64,000 bases of DNA from an uncultured Pelagibacteraceae bacterium (GTDB lineage Bacteria > Pseudomonadota > Alphaproteobacteria > Pelagibacterales > Pelagibacteraceae): NCBI GenBank assembly GCA_902620465.1, contig CACNIF010000001.1:1-64000 (forward strand), written 5' to 3'. The translations under genes and the position numbers were made by a program. Within the stretch, counting starts at the first letter, position 1; every line of letters begins with the position of its first letter. Positions 1-8,734 of the stretch are shown one piece after another. The notes beneath the pieces were generated by a model, which had not been told where the DNA came from, ran no database searches, and saw only the letters and a list, made by a program, of their open reading frames with translations.

Positions 1-1496
1 CTTTGTTTAATTTTTTCATTTAAACATAATAAATTTTCAATTTTGGAAGGTGATATGTTATCTCCACCAAGATTGACGATTATTTCTTTTTTTCTATCTG
101 TTATTTTTAGATTTCCTTCTTTTGTAATTTCACCTATGTCCCCAGTATGTAACCAACCATCTCTAATTACTTCATCTGTTTCTTTCTTTTTATTCCAATA
201 ACCTAGCATAATGTTTTCACCTTTAACTAGGATCTCACCATCTTCAGCAATTTTTACTTGATTAGTTTTGAAAGGGGGGCCCACTGTTTCGATCTTAATT
301 TTTCCAGGAATATTACAACTAACAACAGGAGAGGCTTCAGTTAATCCATATCCTTGTAAAGTTGGTAATCCTATAGAATTCAAAAATTCACCAATTTTTT
401 GATCTAAAGCACCCCCTCCAGAAACAAAAGCCTTTAATTTACCCCCAAATTGATTCTTAATTTTTCTTCTTACCAATTTTTCACAGATAAAATTAATAAA
501 ATATTCTTTCAAACTAAATTTACTTTTATTTAGTTTTTTAATCCCAAGTGAAATAGTAGATGAAATCAGCTTCTTCTTAAGACCCTTTTGTTTTGTGAAA
601 TTCATATAAATTTTACTGTATAAATTTTGATAAAATCTAGGGACTGCTGTCATTATTGTTGGTTTTGCAACTGACATATTAGATAATAATTTTTCCAGAC
701 TTTCAGCATAATAAACTTTTGCTCCTAGTGAAATTTGAACAAATTGAACTGCATGCTCATATGAATGAGATAATGGTAACCACGTTAGAAAGACTGGTTT
801 TTCATTTTTAAATAAAGGTACTAAAATATCTAATGCTCCCTCGCAATTGGATAAAATTCCTCCATGACTCAACATTACTCCTTTTGGGTTTCCGGTCGTT
901 CCAGATGTATAGATAATACATGCAAGATCATTTCGTTTTAAATCAGAATTAACAGAATGTAGAATTTTAAAGTTTTCATCGATCAAATTATTTTGATAAT
1001 TAGTAAAGATGTTATGAAAAAGATCTGCCTCTTCATTAATTCCATCTATTGATATAAGTTTTATGTCTTTAGTAATGTATTTCTTAATCTTATCAAATTG
1101 TTCTTGATTAGAAACAATACAAACTTTTGGCGAACAGTCTTTAATTATATATTCATAATCTTTATCAGAGTAAGTAGTAAATAAAGGTACTGTTACTCCA
1201 CCCGCATTCATAATTGATAAATCAGAAACTAACCATTCTGGTCTATTTTCTGAAAGTAATATACATCTATCACCTTTAGAAATTTTTTTTTTTAGATAAT
1301 TAGATAATATTCTTATATACCCGTCTATCAATCTCCAAGAATACGAAGTTGGCTCTCTTAATTTAACTAATTCATGATCTTTAGGTTTGAGATTTGTTAA
1401 AAACGCTGGCTCGTTTAAACTGTATTTTTTTGGAATATTTTCCTCTGATTTTCTAAAAAAAAGTTCTACTAAACTATTTATATGTTTTAGTTCCAT
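1..1496 (-). CDS. AMP-dependent long-chain acyl-CoA synthetase, C-terminus cut off by window edge
   Basis: It activates a fatty acid with ATP to an acyl-AMP and then forms the acyl-CoA. The start is the ATG at 1496, just downstream of tRNA-Leu. The P-loop-like motif YTSGTTGNPKGVMLSHGG lies near residues 194-211 and the adenylation motif GWLHTGDIGEI near residue 450. The N-terminal part (GDRCILLSENRPEWLV) fits the FAA1-type long-chain ligases better than acetyl-CoA synthetase. The reading frame stays open to base 1, so about 100 or fewer C-terminal residues should lie outside. The family is clear; the chain length of the substrate is not. Confidence 0.86.
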   Translation of the reverse strand, partial: MELKHINSLVELFFRKSEENIPKKYSLNEPAFLTNLKPKDHELVKLREPTSYSWRLIDGYIRILSNYLKKKISKGDRCILLSENRPEWLVSDLSIMNAGGVTVPLFTTYSDKDYEYIIKDCSPKVCIVSNQEQFDKIKKYITKDIKLISIDGINEEADLFHNIFTNYQNNLIDENFKILHSVNSDLKRNDLACIIYTSGTTGNPKGVMLSHGGILSNCEGALDILVPLFKNEKPVFLTWLPLSHSYEHAVQFVQISLGAKVYYAESLEKLLSNMSVAKPTIMTAVPRFYQNLYSKIYMNFTKQKGLKKKLISSTISLGIKKLNKSKFSLKEYFINFICEKLVRRKIKNQFGGKLKAFVSGGGALDQKIGEFLNSIGLPTLQGYGLTEASPVVSCNIPGKIKIETVGPPFKTNQVKIAEDGEILVKGENIMLGYWNKKKETDEVIRDGWLHTGDIGEITKEGNLKITDRKKEIIVNLGGDNISPSKIENLLCLNEKIKQ

Positions 1497-1500
1497 AACA

Positions 1501-1586
1501 TGGTGGGCGAAGAGAGAATCGAACTCTCACTTCTTGCGAAACACGATTTTGAGTCGTGCGCGTCTACCAGTTCCGCCATTCGCCCA
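1501..1586 (-). tRNA. tRNA-Leu (anticodon CAA)
   Basis: On the minus strand the 7-bp acceptor stem TGGGCGA pairs with TCGCCCA, and a genomically encoded CCA follows. The anticodon stem CACGA/TCGTG closes the loop CTCAAAA, giving anticodon CAA, which reads UUG. The long variable arm and the GTTCGATTC T-loop are typical of class II tRNA-Leu. It lies 4 bases upstream of the acyl-CoA synthetase start on the same strand, so the tRNA and that mRNA may be cotranscribed and separated by 3' processing. Confidence 0.97.
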
Positions 1587-1644
1587 TAATTGTTTAATAA
1601 TTTATTAAATAGTATAAGAACTAAAATTATATTAAAACCAAAAA

Positions 1645-2250
1645 ATGTTTAATAATCTTTATAAAAAGTGTTTAGATTTAGCGGCACACAAAAGTTCAAA
1701 ATATTACTTAGCAATTGTATCTTTTGTTGAAAGTTCTTTTTTTCCAATTCCTCCTGACGTTATGGTCATACCGATGGTGATCTCAAAAAAGAATGATTTT
1801 ATCAAAATCTTTCTTATAACAACGATTTTTTCTGTTATGGGTGGTATGTTAGGTTATTTAATTGGGGCTTTCTTTTTCGATTTTGGATCACAAATTATGA
1901 GTTTTTATGGATATGAAAATAAATTATCTAATATCAAAGAAAATTTAGTTAATAGTGATGGCTTTTATGCCTGGCTAGGTATACTTTTTTTAGCAGGATT
2001 TACACCTCTTCCCTATAAAGTTTTTACCATTGCAAGTGGCCTAATAAGTTTTAATTTTTTTATATTCATCTTTATTAGTTTGGTTTCAAGAGGGTTGAGA
2101 TTTTTTATAGTCTCATACCTCTCTTATAAGTTTGGGCAATTATTTACCGAATTTATGGAAACGCACGGGTCAAAATGGTTTACAATAATTGGATTATTAA
2201 TTGTTATAATTGGCTTATTAATTTATCTAATTATAAAATTTTATGTTTAA
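1645..2250 (+). CDS. DedA/VTT-family membrane protein (YqaA type)
   Basis: A polytopic inner-membrane protein of 201 residues. The SNARE-associated/VTT fold is suggested by an early membrane-dipping ESSFFPIPPDV segment (about residues 29-39), GFTPLPYKVFTIASG (about 119-133) and SRGLRFF (about 149-155), a layout typical of the YqaA branch of DedA proteins. These proteins are linked to lipid scrambling or export and envelope stability in other bacteria; a specific substrate cannot be named. Its last codons overlap the dsbB start by 8 bases, so the two are probably translationally coupled. Confidence 0.8.
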   Translation: MFNNLYKKCLDLAAHKSSKYYLAIVSFVESSFFPIPPDVMVIPMVISKKNDFIKIFLITTIFSVMGGMLGYLIGAFFFDFGSQIMSFYGYENKLSNIKENLVNSDGFYAWLGILFLAGFTPLPYKVFTIASGLISFNFFIFIFISLVSRGLRFFIVSYLSYKFGQLFTEFMETHGSKWFTIIGLLIVIIGLLIYLIIKFYV

Positions 2251-2728
2251 TTTGAAAAACGAATTTTATCTAAAAATTATTTTAATTATTAGCTTTACTG
2301 CATTAATTTTTGCATATTTCGTAGAATATATTTTAGGTCATCAACCATGTAATTTATGCATTATTGAGAGAATTCCTTATGGAATAAGTATAATCTTAAT
2401 TGCAATAATTTTTATCATAAAGAAAAATCAAAAATTTTTAACTTTGTTGTTAATTCTTACCTTTACCTTTTCGTTTACAATTTCTATTTACCATTATGGG
2501 ATTGAACAAGGTTTTTTTGAGGAATCAACCGCATGTAACGCGAGGAATTTTGAAGAAACTATAACCAAAGAAGATTTACTTAAAGAATTAAGTAAAAAAA
2601 CTATAAGCTGTAAAGATGTGACATTTAAGATTTTAGGATTATCACTAACAAGTATTAATATTGTAATAAGTTTATTATTTATTATAACTTTTATAAAAAT
2701 TTTTATTAAATATGAAAAAAACAAGTAA
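2243..2728 (+). CDS. dsbB: Disulfide bond formation protein B
   Basis: An inner-membrane quinone reductase that reoxidises periplasmic DsbA. The 161-residue protein has about four membrane helices, the first-loop pair C36-N-L-C39 and the second-loop cysteines C98 and C123, which is the DsbB four-cysteine pattern. The arginine following the first Cys pair (IIERIPYG) fits the quinone-contact region. The gene overlaps the DedA-like gene upstream and coq7 downstream, so a ubiquinone-dependent enzyme sits next to a ubiquinone biosynthesis gene. No dsbA is seen in the window. Confidence 0.92.
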   Translation: MFNLKNEFYLKIILIISFTALIFAYFVEYILGHQPCNLCIIERIPYGISIILIAIIFIIKKNQKFLTLLLILTFTFSFTISIYHYGIEQGFFEESTACNARNFEETITKEDLLKELSKKTISCKDVTFKILGLSLTSINIVISLLFIITFIKIFIKYEKNK

Positions 2729-3242
2729 CAAAGTTGAACAATTTATAAGAGTTGATCATGCGGGTGAAAGAGGGGCTGTCAAAATTTATGAAGGGCAGCT
2801 GTTGGCTCTAAATACAATTGTCAAGAATGAGAATCTAAAAAAAACAATTGAAGATATGAAAGAGCATGAGATAGAACATTGTCAATTTTTTGAAAATGAA
2901 ATAAAAAAAAGAAATATTAAACCTACAAAATTTTTACCTTTATGGGACTTAATGGGTGTAGGTTTAGGATTTGGATCAACGTTATTAGGAAAAAAAGCAG
3001 CGATGTTGTGTACTGCATCAGTTGAAGAAGTAATAGACAAACATTATTTAGATCAAATTAATCAGTTAGGGCCAGAAGAAAAAGAATTGAAAAAAAAAAT
3101 TACTAAATTTAGACAAGATGAGCTAGATCATAAAGATATAGCCTATGAGGAGGGTGCATCAAAAAAAGGTTTTTACTCAATTATGGACAAAATAATTAAA
3201 ACAGGCTCAAAAATAGCTATTCGTATTTCAGAAAAAGTTTAG
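2712..3242 (+). CDS. coq7: Demethoxyubiquinone hydroxylase (Coq7/CAT5)
   Basis: A di-iron monooxygenase that adds the C6 hydroxyl in late ubiquinone synthesis. The ferritin-like four-helix ligand set is visible: E19 in DHAGERGA, E53-x-x-H56 in EHEIEH, E106 or E107 in ASVEEVIDKHY, and E138-x-x-H141 in DELDHKD. The length of 176 residues is normal for the bacterial single-domain form. The start at 2712 lies inside the end of dsbB (17-base overlap). ubiE and ubiB, acting in the same pathway, lie 10 kb downstream. Confidence 0.95.
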   Translation: MKKTSNKVEQFIRVDHAGERGAVKIYEGQLLALNTIVKNENLKKTIEDMKEHEIEHCQFFENEIKKRNIKPTKFLPLWDLMGVGLGFGSTLLGKKAAMLCTASVEEVIDKHYLDQINQLGPEEKELKKKITKFRQDELDHKDIAYEEGASKKGFYSIMDKIIKTGSKIAIRISEKV

Positions 3243-3245
3243 AGA

Positions 3246-3815
3246 TTAAGCCTCAAGCTCAACATCCCAATATAAATAATCCATCCAACTTTTGTGTAAA
3301 TAATTTGGAGGAAAATTTTTTCCGTTACGATGTAAATCTTCTGTTGTAGGTTGATAAGGGTACTGACTTAACTTCATTCCTGATGTTTTTAAAAGTTTAC
3401 CACCCTTTTTAACATTACATTCAGAACAAGCTGTTACAACATTATCCCAATTAGTTTCTCCCCCTTTAGATCTTGGCAACAAGTGATCAAAGGTTAGCTC
3501 TTCACCACTACCACAATATTGACAAGAAAATTTATCTCTTAAAAAAACATTAAATCTTGTAAAACTTGGTTTAGTTTGGGGCACAATATAATTTTTTAAT
3601 GCAATAACGCTCGGTAGCTGCATATTGAAAGATGGACTCCTAATTATTCTGTCATAACTACTTACTATGATAACTCTATCTAAAAATACCGACTTGACAG
3701 TATCTTGCCAAGACCACAAGGATAAAGGATAGTAGCTTAGCGGTCTATAATCTGCATTTAAAACTAATGCAGGACATTTTTCTAAAGAAACATTTTGTTC
3801 AATTAAATTATTCAT
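3246..3815 (-). CDS. HNH endonuclease family protein
   Basis: The 189-residue protein carries a C-terminal HNH module with a zinc-binding frame: C98-x2-C101, the core D110-H111 in FDHLLPRSKGG, Asn at about 123-125 (NWDNVV) and C130-x2-C133. The N-terminal 90 residues (VLNADYRPLSYYPLSLW) are those of a conserved chromosomal alphaproteobacterial/cyanobacterial HNH family, not of a homing or phage enzyme. The role is not established; DNA repair or restriction-like nicking are possible. It runs convergent to coq7 with a 3-base gap. Confidence 0.86.
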   Translation of the reverse strand: MNNLIEQNVSLEKCPALVLNADYRPLSYYPLSLWSWQDTVKSVFLDRVIIVSSYDRIIRSPSFNMQLPSVIALKNYIVPQTKPSFTRFNVFLRDKFSCQYCGSGEELTFDHLLPRSKGGETNWDNVVTACSECNVKKGGKLLKTSGMKLSQYPYQPTTEDLHRNGKNFPPNYLHKSWMDYLYWDVELEA

Positions 3816-3853
3816 TAAGTAATAGTAGCTTAATTAAAAAATTATTTCAATAA

Positions 3854-4513
3854 TTAGAGATTATTAAATTTTTCTAAAATATAATTTAATCCTATGCTTG
3901 AAGCTTCTATTGGGATATGATGTCCGCAGTTTTTTATGAGTTGAGTTTCTGCATTAACATTATTCCTAATAAAAAAATCCTTAGCCTCAAGTAAAAAGTT
4001 GGGTGACACTATTTCATCTGCGTCACCATGAATCATCAAAATATCTGCATCTACATTTTTTCTTTGAGCCAGATATTCTTGATTGATTATTTTACCAGAA
4101 AAACCTACTATACAGCTATATCTTTGATCAGAGATTAATCCCAAGTTTAATGACATCATACACCCCTGGCTAAAACCAGATAAACAAATTTTATTATTCT
4201 GTAAGTTAAACTCATTTTTTATTTCATTTATAAATTTATTTAGTTTAGTCTCTGCTTTTTTAGACTCATCTAGAATATATTGAGGATCATCCTTTGATAA
4301 ATCAAACCACTGATAACCTGAAGGATTTATTTTGCATTTTTCATGACCGTTTGGACAAATAAAAATTGTGTTAGGCAAATGACGTCTCCAGCCTAAAGAT
4401 AACATACTAATGTCTTGACCATCCCCCCCATATCCATGGAGTAAAATTATTGCATTTTCAATCTCCAAATCATTCTCAGGTTTCAATATTATTGAATCAA
4501 GACAAAATGTCAT
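3854..4513 (-). CDS. Phospholipase/carboxylesterase, alpha/beta hydrolase
   Basis: A cytoplasmic serine esterase of the YpfH/acyl-protein thioesterase-like family (219 residues). The oxyanion segment ILLHGYGGDGQD is at about residues 23-34. The nucleophile S115 sits in the elbow GFSQG, and the acid and base candidates are D166 (HGDADEIV) and H198 (NCGHHIP). No signal peptide is present. The natural substrate is unknown. Its promoter shares a 48-base spacer with the divergent HIG1 gene. Confidence 0.86.
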   Translation of the reverse strand: MTFCLDSIILKPENDLEIENAIILLHGYGGDGQDISMLSLGWRRHLPNTIFICPNGHEKCKINPSGYQWFDLSKDDPQYILDESKKAETKLNKFINEIKNEFNLQNNKICLSGFSQGCMMSLNLGLISDQRYSCIVGFSGKIINQEYLAQRKNVDADILMIHGDADEIVSPNFLLEAKDFFIRNNVNAETQLIKNCGHHIPIEASSIGLNYILEKFNNL

Positions 4514-4561
4514 AGTTTGTAATTAATGTTTTTTTAATGTAGAACACCCTACAATAAACTG

Positions 4562-4765
4562 ATGATTTCTGGAATAATTTTAAAAGTATTATCAATAGCA
4601 CTATTAATCGTAGTAGGAGTAGTCCTTATACTTGGAATCGGAACCTTATTTAAAGGTGGAGAGACTAGTAAAAAATACTCAAATAAATTAATGCAGTTAA
4701 GAGTGATATTACAATTTATTGCTATTATCGTATTAGTGGGTTTTGCTTATTTTTTTAAAAACTAA
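4562..4765 (+). CDS. HIG1-domain small membrane protein
   Basis: The 67-residue protein has two transmembrane helices (about residues 5-27 and 47-64) separated by a basic loop. The segment SNKLMQLRVILQFIAIIVL matches the hypoxia-induced HIG1 signature (NKLMRLRVxLQ). Mitochondrial relatives associate with respiratory supercomplexes; in alphaproteobacteria the role is inferred to be respiratory-chain related. A TACAAT at 4550-4555 stands only 6 bases before the ATG, so a leaderless mRNA is possible. The stop overlaps the stop of the convergent tlpA-like gene by 4 bases. Confidence 0.77.
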   Translation: MISGIILKVLSIALLIVVGVVLILGIGTLFKGGETSKKYSNKLMQLRVILQFIAIIVLVGFAYFFKN

Positions 4766-5271
4766 TTATAAAGTTTAAGCCACTCGATAAAATTTTCTTC
4801 ATTAAAATCTATTGAACCAATAACCCTAGCAAATTCTTTTCCATTTTTATTAATTAAAATTGAGGTTGGAATTCCTCTTAAAGCAAACTTTTTTGTTAAA
4901 TTAACATTTTGATCAAAATATAAATTTAAATTTTTAATATTCAAATCATCAAAAAATTCTTTAGCTTTTTTAACATTGTCCTGTCCAACATTTACAGGAA
5001 ATATTTTAAGGTTATTTAAGCCTTTGTTTGATTTCAATAAATCTAACGACGGCATCTCTTCTTTGCATGGAGCACACCAAGTTGCCCAAAAATTTAGTAA
5101 TAAAGTGTTTCCTTTATAGTCACTTAAATTTATTTGGTTATTTTGATCATCTAAGACAGTTAAATTTGTATATTCTTTTAATTCTTTATTAATTATAAGG
5201 TTTTTAATATTCAGAGTTTCATTTGCATACGTATTTGAAATTAAAATTATAAATATTACTAAAAATCTCAT
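4762..5271 (-). CDS. TlpA-like periplasmic thioredoxin
   Basis: A membrane-anchored or secreted thiol:disulfide protein of 169 residues. An N-terminal hydrophobic signal (MRFLVIFIILISNTYA) is followed by an AhpC/TSA-TlpA fold. The active site is WC66-A-P-C69 in NFWATWCAPCKEEMPSL, with the cis-proline P135 in RGIPTS. Proteins of this type reduce periplasmic cysteines, for example in cytochrome c or CuA maturation. The start lies 24 bases from the divergent argH start, so the two promoters must overlap. Confidence 0.87.
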   Translation of the reverse strand: MRFLVIFIILISNTYANETLNIKNLIINKELKEYTNLTVLDDQNNQINLSDYKGNTLLLNFWATWCAPCKEEMPSLDLLKSNKGLNNLKIFPVNVGQDNVKKAKEFFDDLNIKNLNLYFDQNVNLTKKFALRGIPTSILINKNGKEFARVIGSIDFNEENFIEWLKLYN

Positions 5272-5295
5272 ATTAAAAAGGTATAAATAATTAGC

Positions 5296-6687
5296 ATGGT
5301 AAAAAATAAAAACAATAAGGCAATTTGGAATACTCGAATAAAAACAAAGACATCTGCTCTCTATAAAAAATATGGGAGCTCAATTAGCATTGATAAGAAA
5401 CTTTTTAAAGAGGACATAATGGGATCTATCGCTCATGTAGAAATGCTTTTTAAACAAAAAATTATTTCTTTTAAAATTAAAAACAAAATTGTTTATGGAC
5501 TCAATAAAATTGAAAAAGAAATATTAAATAATAAATTCGAATTTAATCAAGAATTTGAAGACATTCACATGAACATTGAAAAAAGACTTACACAATTGAT
5601 AGGTGACGATGCTGGATACATTCATACAGCTAGATCAAGAAATGATCAAGTTATTACAGATTTGAAAATATGGATGAAATCAGCTACCCAAAATATAGAC
5701 TTAACTTTAAGAAAATTGATCAAGACCAATCTTAAGATTGCTGAAAAAAATATTAAAACTATCATGCCAGGTTTTACTCATTTAAAAAATGCTCAAGCAC
5801 TATCTTTAGGTCATTACTTAATGTCATATGTTGAAATGTTTACTAGAGATAGAAAAAGATTTTTAAATAATTTAGAAAGTCTTAATGAAAATCCTCTTGG
5901 TGTATGTGCATTAACAGGAACTTCTTTTAATATAGACAGAAAACTTACAACAAAAAAATTAGGTTTTAAGAGTCCTACCAACAATTCAGTAGATACTATA
6001 TCGGACAGAGATTTCGTTATAGACTTTTTATATAGTTGTTCTGTATGTGCAATGCATATATCCAGAATAGCTGAGGAATTAATAATTTGGAACTCAGATG
6101 GTTTTAACTTAATAAATCTATCAGATAAAGTTGTAACAGGATCTTCCATAATGCCTCAGAAAAAAAATCCAGACATGCTAGAATTTTTGAGAGGCAAGAC
6201 AGGAGGGATGTACGGTAATTTATTTTCAATGTTAACTGTGCTTAAAGGATTACCTCTATCTTATTATAAAGATCTTCAAGAAGATAAAGAGATAATCTTT
6301 AAAACTAATGATACTTTAGAAAGCTGTTTAAAAATTCTTGACGAAATTTTAAATAATTTTAGTCCAAATAAAAAAAAAATGTTGGAGTTGGCTAACAATG
6401 GTTATATTACTGCGACTGATTTAGCTGACTATATTGTTAAAAATCATTCTAAATCTTTTAGAGAAGCTTATCAAAAAACAGCTGCAATCATAAATATGGC
6501 CGAGAAAAGAAAAAAAAAATTAGATGAGTTAACATTATATGATTTAAAAAAAATTGAGCCAAATTTGACAGAAGATGTTTTAAAAGTATTCGATTTAAAA
6601 AATTCTGTAAATTCAAAGAAATCTTATGGAGGAACTGCTTTTGATAATATTAAAAAAATGATAATAAAATATAAGAAACAATTATGA
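5296..6687 (+). CDS. argH: Argininosuccinate lyase
   Basis: The last step of arginine synthesis, splitting argininosuccinate into arginine and fumarate. The 463-residue protein has the fumarase-superfamily signature GSSIMPQKKNPD starting at residue 282, the early DIHMNIEKRL and HTARSRNDQ motifs (the latter typical of ArgH), and TGTSFNIDR before the active-site loop. The length is standard. The stop overlaps the start of the small lipoprotein gene downstream (ATGA), and lysA follows, an order common in alphaproteobacteria. Confidence 0.97.
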   Translation: MVKNKNNKAIWNTRIKTKTSALYKKYGSSISIDKKLFKEDIMGSIAHVEMLFKQKIISFKIKNKIVYGLNKIEKEILNNKFEFNQEFEDIHMNIEKRLTQLIGDDAGYIHTARSRNDQVITDLKIWMKSATQNIDLTLRKLIKTNLKIAEKNIKTIMPGFTHLKNAQALSLGHYLMSYVEMFTRDRKRFLNNLESLNENPLGVCALTGTSFNIDRKLTTKKLGFKSPTNNSVDTISDRDFVIDFLYSCSVCAMHISRIAEELIIWNSDGFNLINLSDKVVTGSSIMPQKKNPDMLEFLRGKTGGMYGNLFSMLTVLKGLPLSYYKDLQEDKEIIFKTNDTLESCLKILDEILNNFSPNKKKMLELANNGYITATDLADYIVKNHSKSFREAYQKTAAIINMAEKRKKKLDELTLYDLKKIEPNLTEDVLKVFDLKNSVNSKKSYGGTAFDNIKKMIIKYKKQL

Positions 6688-6809
6688 TGAAAAAATTTTA
6701 TCTTTTATTGATACTTTGCCTACTAGTAATGTCTTGTGGAAAACGGGGAGATCCTACCTATAAAGAACCAAATTCCAAAATACCTTATTATGTTACAAAA
6801 TATTCATGA
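6684..6809 (+). CDS. lptM: Tiny LptM-like lipoprotein
   Basis: A 41-residue protein (an alternative start at 6687 gives 40) with a lysine-rich start, a hydrophobic stretch and the lipobox VMSC, followed by CGKRGDPTYKEP. The CG-x-(K/R)G-x-(P/L) motif right after the lipidated cysteine is the hallmark of YifL/LptM, which assists disulfide rearrangement of the LPS translocon LptD in Escherichia coli. Its position between argH and lysA matches the proteobacterial location of this lipoprotein family. The gene overlaps argH (ATGA) and lysA (ATGA), indicating a coupled operon. lptE is also present at 61.4 kb. The name is from motif and context only. Confidence 0.75.
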   Translation: MMKKFYLLLILCLLVMSCGKRGDPTYKEPNSKIPYYVTKYS

Positions 6810-8020
6810 AATATGTAAATAAAAATTTTTTTGTTGAGGATATTAAAGCATCATATTTAGCGGAGAAATTTGGAACTCCACTTTATTGTTATTCATTAAA
6901 TAAACTAACGAATAACATAAGGAATTTGAAAAATAATTTTAAAAAAATTGATCCGATTATATGCTTTTCTGTAAAATCAAATCCCAATACAAATCTCTTA
7001 CGCGAAATTAATAAACAAGGTTTGGGTGCTGATGTTGTTTCAATTGGTGAACTAATGAAAGCCCTCAAAGCAGGTATAAAACCAAAAAATATTGTTTTTT
7101 CAGGAGTTGGTAAAACTAAAGTTGAAATTGAATACGCTATTAAAAAAAAAATTTTACTTATAAATGCAGAGTCTAAGAATGAAATTTTGCAAATAGAAAA
7201 AATTGCTAGGAAGTACAAAACTAAAGTTAATGTAGGAATTAGATTAAATCCAAACACTGACGCAAAGACTTTAAGCCAGATATCGACAGGTAAAAAAGAA
7301 AATAAATTTGGAGTTTCCGATAAAGAATTTCTGACACTTGTCAGATATGTAAAAAAATCAAAAAATTTAAATTTGAAGTGTTTAAGTGTTCATATAGGAA
7401 GTCAAATCTTAGACTCAAAACCATATGAAAAAATGCTCAAGATACTTGATAAGATTATAAAAAAAACCAAGTTCAATTTTGAATATATTGATTTAGGTGG
7501 TGGAATGGGAATTAGTTACAATAATGATAAGAAAACTTTAAATCTAGATAAATATTCCAATAGTATAAAAAAATTTTTAAAAAAAAATAAATCTAAAATT
7601 ATACTAGAACCAGGTAGATCTATAATTGGTAATACAGGTATTTTAATATCAAAAGTAATTTACAATAAAGAAGGACATAAAAAAAATTTCATAATATTAG
7701 ACGCAGCTATGAATGATCTTATGCGTCCAGCCTTGTATAATGCAAAACATCAAATTAAACCAGCTATAAAGAATAATAGCTATACAAATAAAGTTTATGA
7801 ATTTGTTGGTCCAATTTGTGAGAGCACTGATAAATTTGGATCATACAAAAAGTTTCAAAAATTGAAGGAGAATGATTTAATAATTATTTGTGATGTTGGA
7901 GCTTATGGGGTATCCTTAAGTTCAAATTATAATTTAAGACCCAAACCAGCAGAAATATTAATTAAAAAATCAAAAGCTAGTGTGATCTCGAAAAGACAAA
8001 AACTTATTGAAATAATATAA
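6806..8020 (+). CDS. lysA: Diaminopimelate decarboxylase
   Basis: A PLP enzyme converting meso-diaminopimelate to lysine. The 404-residue protein shows the PLP lysine K57 in CFSVKSNPN, the glycine loop YIDLGGGMGI (about residues 228-237), LEPGRSIIGN for phosphate binding, and the substrate motif GPICESTDKF. All core features of fold-type III decarboxylases are intact. The start overlaps the stop of the lptM-like gene (ATGA). dapB, another lysine-pathway gene, is at 52.3 kb. Confidence 0.97.
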   Translation: MKYVNKNFFVEDIKASYLAEKFGTPLYCYSLNKLTNNIRNLKNNFKKIDPIICFSVKSNPNTNLLREINKQGLGADVVSIGELMKALKAGIKPKNIVFSGVGKTKVEIEYAIKKKILLINAESKNEILQIEKIARKYKTKVNVGIRLNPNTDAKTLSQISTGKKENKFGVSDKEFLTLVRYVKKSKNLNLKCLSVHIGSQILDSKPYEKMLKILDKIIKKTKFNFEYIDLGGGMGISYNNDKKTLNLDKYSNSIKKFLKKNKSKIILEPGRSIIGNTGILISKVIYNKEGHKKNFIILDAAMNDLMRPALYNAKHQIKPAIKNNSYTNKVYEFVGPICESTDKFGSYKKFQKLKENDLIIICDVGAYGVSLSSNYNLRPKPAEILIKKSKASVISKRQKLIEII

Positions 8021-8032
8021 AGTTATCTAAAT

Positions 8033-8734
8033 ATGATAAGAAACTTTTTATTTTCATTTTCTTTTTTTTCAGGAATTGTATTTATATCATTAATTTTTTT
8101 ACCCTCACTTTTGTTGCCACAAAAAATTACTTTGTTTGGTGGGAAACTTATGGGTTATTGGTCTCAATTTTGTCTGAAAATCATTCTGTCAACCAAGATA
8201 ATTATCAAAGGAAAAGATAATATGATAAGTAACGAAAAGTTTTTCATCGCTTCTTCACATCAATCAATGTTTGAAACTTTTTTTTTTCAAACCATTTTTA
8301 ATTCACCAGTGTTTATTTTGAAAAATGAACTCATGAGAATTCCTATTTTCGGATGGTATTTAAAAAAAATAGGCTCTATTTCAATAAAACGAGATAAGAT
8401 TACGAAAGATAATATTAATTTTTTTGAAGATATTTCAGATGCAATTCAAAATTCTAAAAGACCGATAGTTATTTTTCCCCAGGCCACAAGAGTATTACCA
8501 GAAGATCGGCCACCCTTTAAAAAAGGAGCATCACGAATTTACGAAAAATTAAATATTCTCTGCCAACCGGTTGCAATTAATTCAGGTTATGTATGGCCTA
8601 AAGACGGTATCAAAAAAACTAATAAGGTAATTACTATATCAATACTTAAGCCAATTGGTCCTGGATTGCAAAAAGAGGAATTTTTACGAGTCCTCCAAAA
8701 AAAAATTTATGATGAACTAGACATAATTTGCTAG
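8033..8734 (+). CDS. plsC: 1-acyl-sn-glycerol-3-phosphate acyltransferase
   Basis: A membrane-bound enzyme making phosphatidic acid from lysophosphatidic acid. The 233-residue protein has one or two N-terminal membrane helices, the catalytic block SHQSMFET (H76 with E81, where many PlsC proteins have HX4D) and the glycerol-phosphate-binding motif FPQATR (classically FPEGTR). The H-x4-E variant is common in an alphaproteobacterial branch, so it is not evidence of inactivity. The stop codon shares the bases CTAG with the stop of convergent dnaN. Confidence 0.9.
   Translation: MIRNFLFSFSFFSGIVFISLIFLPSLLLPQKITLFGGKLMGYWSQFCLKIILSTKIIIKGKDNMISNEKFFIASSHQSMFETFFFQTIFNSPVFILKNELMRIPIFGWYLKKIGSISIKRDKITKDNINFFEDISDAIQNSKRPIVIFPQATRVLPEDRPPFKKGASRIYEKLNILCQPVAINSGYVWPKDGIKKTNKVITISILKPIGPGLQKEEFLRVLQKKIYDELDIIC

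Noticed and set aside
1387..1608. Plus-strand frame spanning the tRNA-Leu gene
   Set aside because: It covers the tRNA and the start of the acyl-CoA synthetase on the opposite strand; not a real protein.
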